A stretch of 20,302 nt of DNA from an uncultured Collinsella sp. (lineage in GTDB: Bacteria; Actinomycetota; Coriobacteriia; Coriobacteriales; Coriobacteriaceae): contig CAUDAE010000020.1 of NCBI GenBank assembly GCA_958447445.1, positions 1 through 20,302 of the forward strand, given 5' to 3'. Shown piece after piece: positions 17,753-20,302 of this stretch; the first letter of the stretch is position 1, and the number at the start of each line of letters is the position of its first letter. The notes below the pieces were generated by a model. The model was not told where the DNA came from. It made no database searches and saw only the letters and a program-made list of their open reading frames with translations. The translations under genes and the position numbers were made by a program.

Positions 17753-17786
17753 GCCGGCGGGGCTAGCTGCTCCGCCGGCCTTTTTT
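17753..17786 (+). terminator. Strong terminator between murP and mupG
   Basis: Positions 17753-17763 pair with 17769-17779 (11 bp, one G-T) around a five-base loop, followed by TTTTTT (17781-17786). The mupG ribosome binding site AAAGGAG begins at the next base (17787), the same arrangement as before yitT. It may end murRQP or attenuate mupG. Confidence 0.85.
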
Positions 17787-17802
17787 AAAGGAGCGTTGAA
17801 GC

Positions 17803-18855
17803 GTGAAAACGGGTATTTCGATTTATCTTTCCAGCCCTCTGCAGGATATTGAGCGGACGATTGAACATGGTGCCGCGGCGGGTGCGCGCTATGCGTTCAC
17901 CTCGCTGCATATTCCCGAGGATGGGGGAGCGGCGTATGCCGATAAGGTCCGTCATGTGCTGTCGCTGCTTTCCGCCCGCGGCATTGCGCTCATTGCCGAT
18001 GTGGGGCCTCGCACGTGCGATTTGCTCGGGCTTGAGCGCATCGAGGACCTGCGCGATCTGGGGTTGGAATACCTTCGTTTGGACTATGGCTTTAGCGCCC
18101 AGCGGGTCGCGGAGCTGTCCGGTGTATTTCACATTGTGGTCAATGCATCGACGGTGAGTTCTGATGAAATCGCATCGTGGCGTGAGGCCGGTGCCGATGT
18201 GACTCGTTTTGCCGCCTGCCACAATTTTTACCCCAAGCCTTATACCGGTTTAGCTCTGGAGGACATTGCTCGGGTGAATCTTCGTCTTGCGGCGCTTGGA
18301 TTCGAAATCATGGCTTTTGTGCCGGGTGATGCTAACGTTCGCGGGCCGGTATTCGAGGGACTGCCGACGGTCGAGGCGCAGCGCGGTCGCGCGTCAAAGG
18401 TTGCTCTCAATATGCTTGAGCTTGCACATGGCGCCGATTGCGACATTGTGTTGGTCGGCGACCCCGATCTATCCGATGCGGGCTGGGCGCAGTTTGCTCA
18501 AGTTTCCGCCGGATACGTGGATTTGCAATGCGAGCTTGAGCCCGGTTATGCCTATGTGCGCGGGCAGATTCATCACGACCGGCCCGACTCGAGCGTCCTC
18601 ATTTTTAGGTCTCAGGAGTCACGTACGACGCTTAAGCCGGATTCCGTGCCGACGGATGTCGGAGCCGGCCTGCCGCGAAAGGCGGGGTCGATCGCTGTGA
18701 GCAATAGCGGATATGGGCGCTACGAAGGCGAGCTTGAGATTGCGCGGGTCGATCTTCCCGGTGACGAGCGCATGAACGTTGCGGGCCATATCACGCCCGA
18801 GGCAATGGAGCTGCTGCCGTTCATTAAACGCGGATTCGGGGTACGGTTCGTTTAG
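17803..18855 (+). CDS. mupG: MupG-type 6-phospho-N-acetylmuramidase (DUF871)
   Basis: MupG is an intracellular hydrolase that splits MurNAc-6-phosphate-GlcNAc into MurNAc-6-phosphate and GlcNAc, known from Staphylococcus aureus, where it lies with murQ, murR and murP. The product is 350 aa. Residues 1 to about 235 form a TIM barrel (MKTGISIYLSS, TSLHIPEDG, LRLDYGF, ACHNFYPKPYTGL, EGLPTVEAQRG). The C-terminal about 110 residues form a cyclophilin-like domain. The start is GTG 17803, with AAAGGAG nine bases upstream. A strong terminator lies directly before the gene, so its level may be set by read-through or by its own promoter. Membership in the family is secure; the exact substrate is inferred from the neighbours. 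Confidence 0.88.
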   Translation: MKTGISIYLSSPLQDIERTIEHGAAAGARYAFTSLHIPEDGGAAYADKVRHVLSLLSARGIALIADVGPRTCDLLGLERIEDLRDLGLEYLRLDYGFSAQRVAELSGVFHIVVNASTVSSDEIASWREAGADVTRFAACHNFYPKPYTGLALEDIARVNLRLAALGFEIMAFVPGDANVRGPVFEGLPTVEAQRGRASKVALNMLELAHGADCDIVLVGDPDLSDAGWAQFAQVSAGYVDLQCELEPGYAYVRGQIHHDRPDSSVLIFRSQESRTTLKPDSVPTDVGAGLPRKAGSIAVSNSGYGRYEGELEIARVDLPGDERMNVAGHITPEAMELLPFIKRGFGVRFV

Positions 18856-18871
18856 CGTGTGACCCGTGGGC

Positions 18872-18877
18872 TACAAT
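18872..18877 (+). promoter_or_regulatory. Possible -10 element of the ArsC-like gene
   Basis: TACAAT preceded by GGGC fits a -10 box, 71 bases before the ATG. GGGCTACACT at 13587-13596, before the VanZ-like gene, is nearly identical. No convincing -35 is seen for either. Confidence 0.35.
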
Positions 18878-18947
18878 TGGCCCATCATACGAAGGCGCCT
18901 CGTGTGGCGTGTGCCTGCGTTGGCCGATCTATATTCGGAGGATTCCC

Positions 18948-19307
18948 ATGACCGTACTGTTTGTTGAATATCCCAAGTGCTCGACCTGTAAGAAGGCCAA
19001 GGCATGGCTGGACGAACATGGGGTAGAGTATATCGATCGCGATATCGTTTTGGACAATCCCACGGCTGATGAGCTTGCGACCTGGATTGCTCGTTCGGGG
19101 CTGCCGGTGCGGCGCTTCTTTAATTCGTCGGGCATGAAATATCGAGAGCTGGGCCTGAAGGCGCGTCTGGATGCGGGCATGACGGATCGGGAGTGCTACG
19201 AGCTGCTGGCGACCGACGGCATGCTGGTCAAGCGTCCGCTGCTGGTGGGCGACGACTTTGCGATTCCCGGCTTTAGGGAATCGGCTTGGGCCGAGGCGTT
19301 GCTGTAG
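18948..19307 (+). CDS. ArsC/Spx-family thioredoxin-fold protein
   Basis: This is a 119-aa protein of the arsenate reductase/Spx superfamily. It begins MTVLFVEYPKCSTCKKAKAW with Cys11 and Cys14 in a CxxC. Typical family positions follow: RDIVLDNPT, the FFNSSGMKYRELGL segment, and LLATDGMLVKRPLLVG near the end. Members of this type are often annotated as arsenate reductase, but the CxxC and the lack of an ars operon here make a general redox role more likely. Spx-like RNA polymerase binding cannot be excluded. ATG 18948 has GGAGG six bases upstream. It is a single gene, convergent with the broken gene at 19504-19913. Confidence 0.88.
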   Translation: MTVLFVEYPKCSTCKKAKAWLDEHGVEYIDRDIVLDNPTADELATWIARSGLPVRRFFNSSGMKYRELGLKARLDAGMTDRECYELLATDGMLVKRPLLVGDDFAIPGFRESAWAEALL

Positions 19308-19314
19308 CGGCTGC

Positions 19315-19484
19315 GGAAAGTGCGTCCCGGAATTCGCTTCCAGAATGGGATGCACTTTCCCAAAGTGGCCGGTTGCGGAAAGCACGTCCCATTCTGAGCT
19401 TCGATTGCGGGACACGGTTTCCGGTTGAGGGCTCAACGGGAAAGTGGGGACCAGTTTGAGCTTGAAATCTGGGACGCACTTTCC
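19315..19484. repeat. Array of three 46-base palindromes at an exact 62-base period
   Basis: Units lie at 19315-19360, 19377-19422 and 19439-19484. Each has 14-base arms (consensus GGAAAGTGCGTCCC and its complement), an 18-base loop, and is separated from the next by 16 bases. Arm matching is 13, 11 and 11 of 14. Loops 2 and 3 share TTGAGCTT/CTGAGCTT, while loop 1 resembles the complement of loop 2. The array lies between convergent genes, a typical place for REP/BIME-like elements. No open reading frame of merit covers it. Confidence 0.8.
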
Positions 19485-19503
19485 GCCGGCGGGCCTGCCC
19501 CAG

Positions 19504-19913
19504 TCAGCCCGCCAGCTGTGCCCATTCGTGCGGATCGTAGACCTTTACGTGTTTGTTGGGCTTGCCGCTCCAGTACTCCTCGTCCATAAAGGGCAGATAT
19601 GCCTGAACGCCGGGGCAGATAAAGGGAATCCGCTGCTGTTGCAGTCGCTCGCGCTGGCGCTGCTCCAGGTGCGCCTCGGATATGACGGTGGCATGCCGGA
19701 CAGCTCGACGAGGCTTGCCTGGATTCGCTTAAGGTCGGGGAGTCCCGCGTGCCATGACATCCGCATGATCAAAAAGGATGCACGGCGGTATTTTGCCTGC
19801 ACCACAGTAATGGCGGGGCGCAGTGTGGGATGGATTTTGTCCCGTTCGGGCCAAAGGTCGGCAGTGATCTCGAGGCCCAGGGTCTCCCATAGGTAATCAA
19901 GCTCTTCGTCCAT
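19504..19913 (-). pseudogene. Frameshifted gene for a conserved-looking 136-aa protein
   Basis: On the minus strand an ATG at 19913 opens a frame (MDEELDYLWETLGLEITADL...) that reads sensibly up to SLVELSGMP and then turns into low-quality sequence. From that point another frame continues well: TVISEAHLEQRQRERLQ, then IPFICPGVQAYLPFMDEEYW, ending DPHEWAQLAG and TGA (19506-19504). Adding one C to the CC of ATGCCACC (plus-strand GG at about 19690-19691) would join both parts into 136 residues. The PFI-PG-Q-YLPF ending reminds me of an uncharacterised domain found in some proteins annotated as MarR-like; this is weak. GAGG lies before the start. A sequencing error in a short C-run is possible. 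Confidence 0.65.
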
Positions 19914-19954
19914 GGCGCCTCGATATCTACGCGATCATTGATACTTCGATTGTG

Positions 19955-20040
19955 TTGCCTGGTGCTATCGTTTTCACGGTAGAATCTGCCAACGGTTGAC
20001 GGCTACCGCTCGCGGCGTTTTGCCCTTCGCGTACAGCGGT
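19955..20040 (+). other. Possible promoter and stem-loop without a gene
   Basis: TTGCCT (19955-19960) and TAGAAT (19980-19985) are spaced by 19 bases, longer than ideal. Just downstream ACCGCT and CGCG (20005-20014) pair with CGCG and AGCGGT (20028-20040) with a TAC bulge. No reading frame follows before the tRNA-Gln promoter. It could be the start of a long tRNA precursor or a small RNA. Confidence 0.3.
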
Positions 20041-20116
20041 TGGCTTCACAGGTCCTTCACGGGTTGGACTAAATTAGGCCAATTTGACTGAATTTCAAAA
20101 AAGTCAAAATTGGGGC

Positions 20117-20145
20117 TTGCTTCACGGCGAGACTTCCCGTATATT
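20117..20145 (+). promoter_or_regulatory. Predicted promoter of the tRNA-Gln/tRNA-Glu unit
   Basis: TTGCTT (20117-20122) and TATATT (20140-20145) are spaced by exactly 17 bases, 44 bases before the mature tRNA. Just upstream CCAATTTGAC (20079-20088) and GTCAAAATTGG (20103-20113) form an inverted repeat with one bulged base. Confidence 0.65.
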
Positions 20146-20189
20146 TCTTTCTTGCGCAAAGGCACAGCCGAGCGCAGCGATGCAGTCAT

Positions 20190-20263
20190 TGGGATGTCGT
20201 CTAATGGCAGGACAGCGGATTCTGGTTCCGTCAATGGGGGTTCGACTCCCTCCATCCCAGCCA
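20190..20263 (+). tRNA. tRNA-Gln (anticodon CTG)
   Basis: Acceptor TGGGATG (20190-20196) pairs with CATCCCA (20253-20259). The anticodon stem GCGGA/TCCGT holds the loop TTCTGGT, with anticodon CTG at 20222-20224, reading CAG. The T-loop TTCGACT is flanked by GGGGG and CCCTC. The discriminator is G20260 and CCA is encoded at 20261-20263. CAG is the main Gln codon in the surrounding genes. Confidence 0.95.
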
Positions 20264-20280
20264 TTGCATTTGCTACATAT

Positions 20281-20302
20281 GGCCCGTTCGTCTAGCGGTT
20301 TA
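20281..20302 (+). tRNA. Start of tRNA-Glu, cut by the window end
   Basis: GGCCCGTTCGTCTAGCGGTTTA matches the acceptor and D-arm start of bacterial tRNA-Glu. It begins 17 bases after the tRNA-Gln CCA. The anticodon lies outside the window, so the identity rests on the 5' part only. Confidence 0.75.

Noticed and set aside
19315..19484. CRISPR array
   Set aside because: There are three units only, each internally palindromic with diverged arms, and the 16-base spacers are too short; no cas genes are present.

Overview
The window reads as chromosomal DNA of a GC-rich actinobacterium of the class Coriobacteriia, most likely Collinsella or a close relative. The basis is the GC-rich codon use, the actinobacterial style of the proteins (SecA, RF2, a transketolase split into two genes), a long Ala/Lys/Glu tail on L31 and an N-terminally extended FtsE. 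The genus is an inference from family resemblance; no database search was possible.

Layout, left to right. (1) 1-606: rpmE (L31) behind a good promoter and a two-hairpin leader that looks like an L31 autoregulatory leader. (2) 607-4789: secA and prfB, overlapping by one base. The secA leader carries copies of a small palindromic repeat that recurs before a recombinase gene 12 kb away. (3) 4790-5845: a YitT-family membrane protein with a terminator-like hairpin directly before its ribosome binding site. (4) 6053-7826: the two halves of transketolase. (5) 7827-8352: 526 bases without a gene but rich in structure, with a terminator, a triple short repeat, a 15-bp inverted repeat, a bulged hairpin and a 123-base palindrome. 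(6) 8353-12739: ftsE-ftsX (divisome ABC system) and rnr (RNase R). (7) 12862-14207: a lone small serine recombinase and a VanZ-like gene broken by an in-frame TAA. (8) 14327-18855: a MurNAc recycling/uptake cluster, murR-murQ-murP-mupG, with a candidate operator. (9) 18948-20302: an ArsC/Spx-like thioredoxin-fold protein, three 46-base palindromes at an exact 62-base period, a frameshifted minus-strand gene, and tRNA-Gln(CTG) followed by the start of a tRNA-Glu.

How the genes work together. Most of the window is housekeeping: ribosome, export, termination, pentose phosphate pathway, division, RNA decay and tRNAs. The specialised module is MurNAc catabolism. MurP would import and phosphorylate MurNAc or a MurNAc disaccharide, MupG would split MurNAc-6-phosphate from a disaccharide, MurQ would remove the lactyl ether to give GlcNAc-6-phosphate, and MurR would sense the intermediate. 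This fits a gut bacterium feeding on peptidoglycan fragments.

Most notable observations: RF2 carries Ser-Pro-Thr where the stop-codon-reading tripeptide is normally Ser-Pro-Phe, and TGA is almost absent as a stop in the window; the strictly periodic palindrome array at 19315-19484; the 123-base palindrome before ftsE, whose arms pair without mismatch only as minus-strand RNA; the about 175-residue disordered extension of FtsE; and two genes each broken by what looks like a single mutation.
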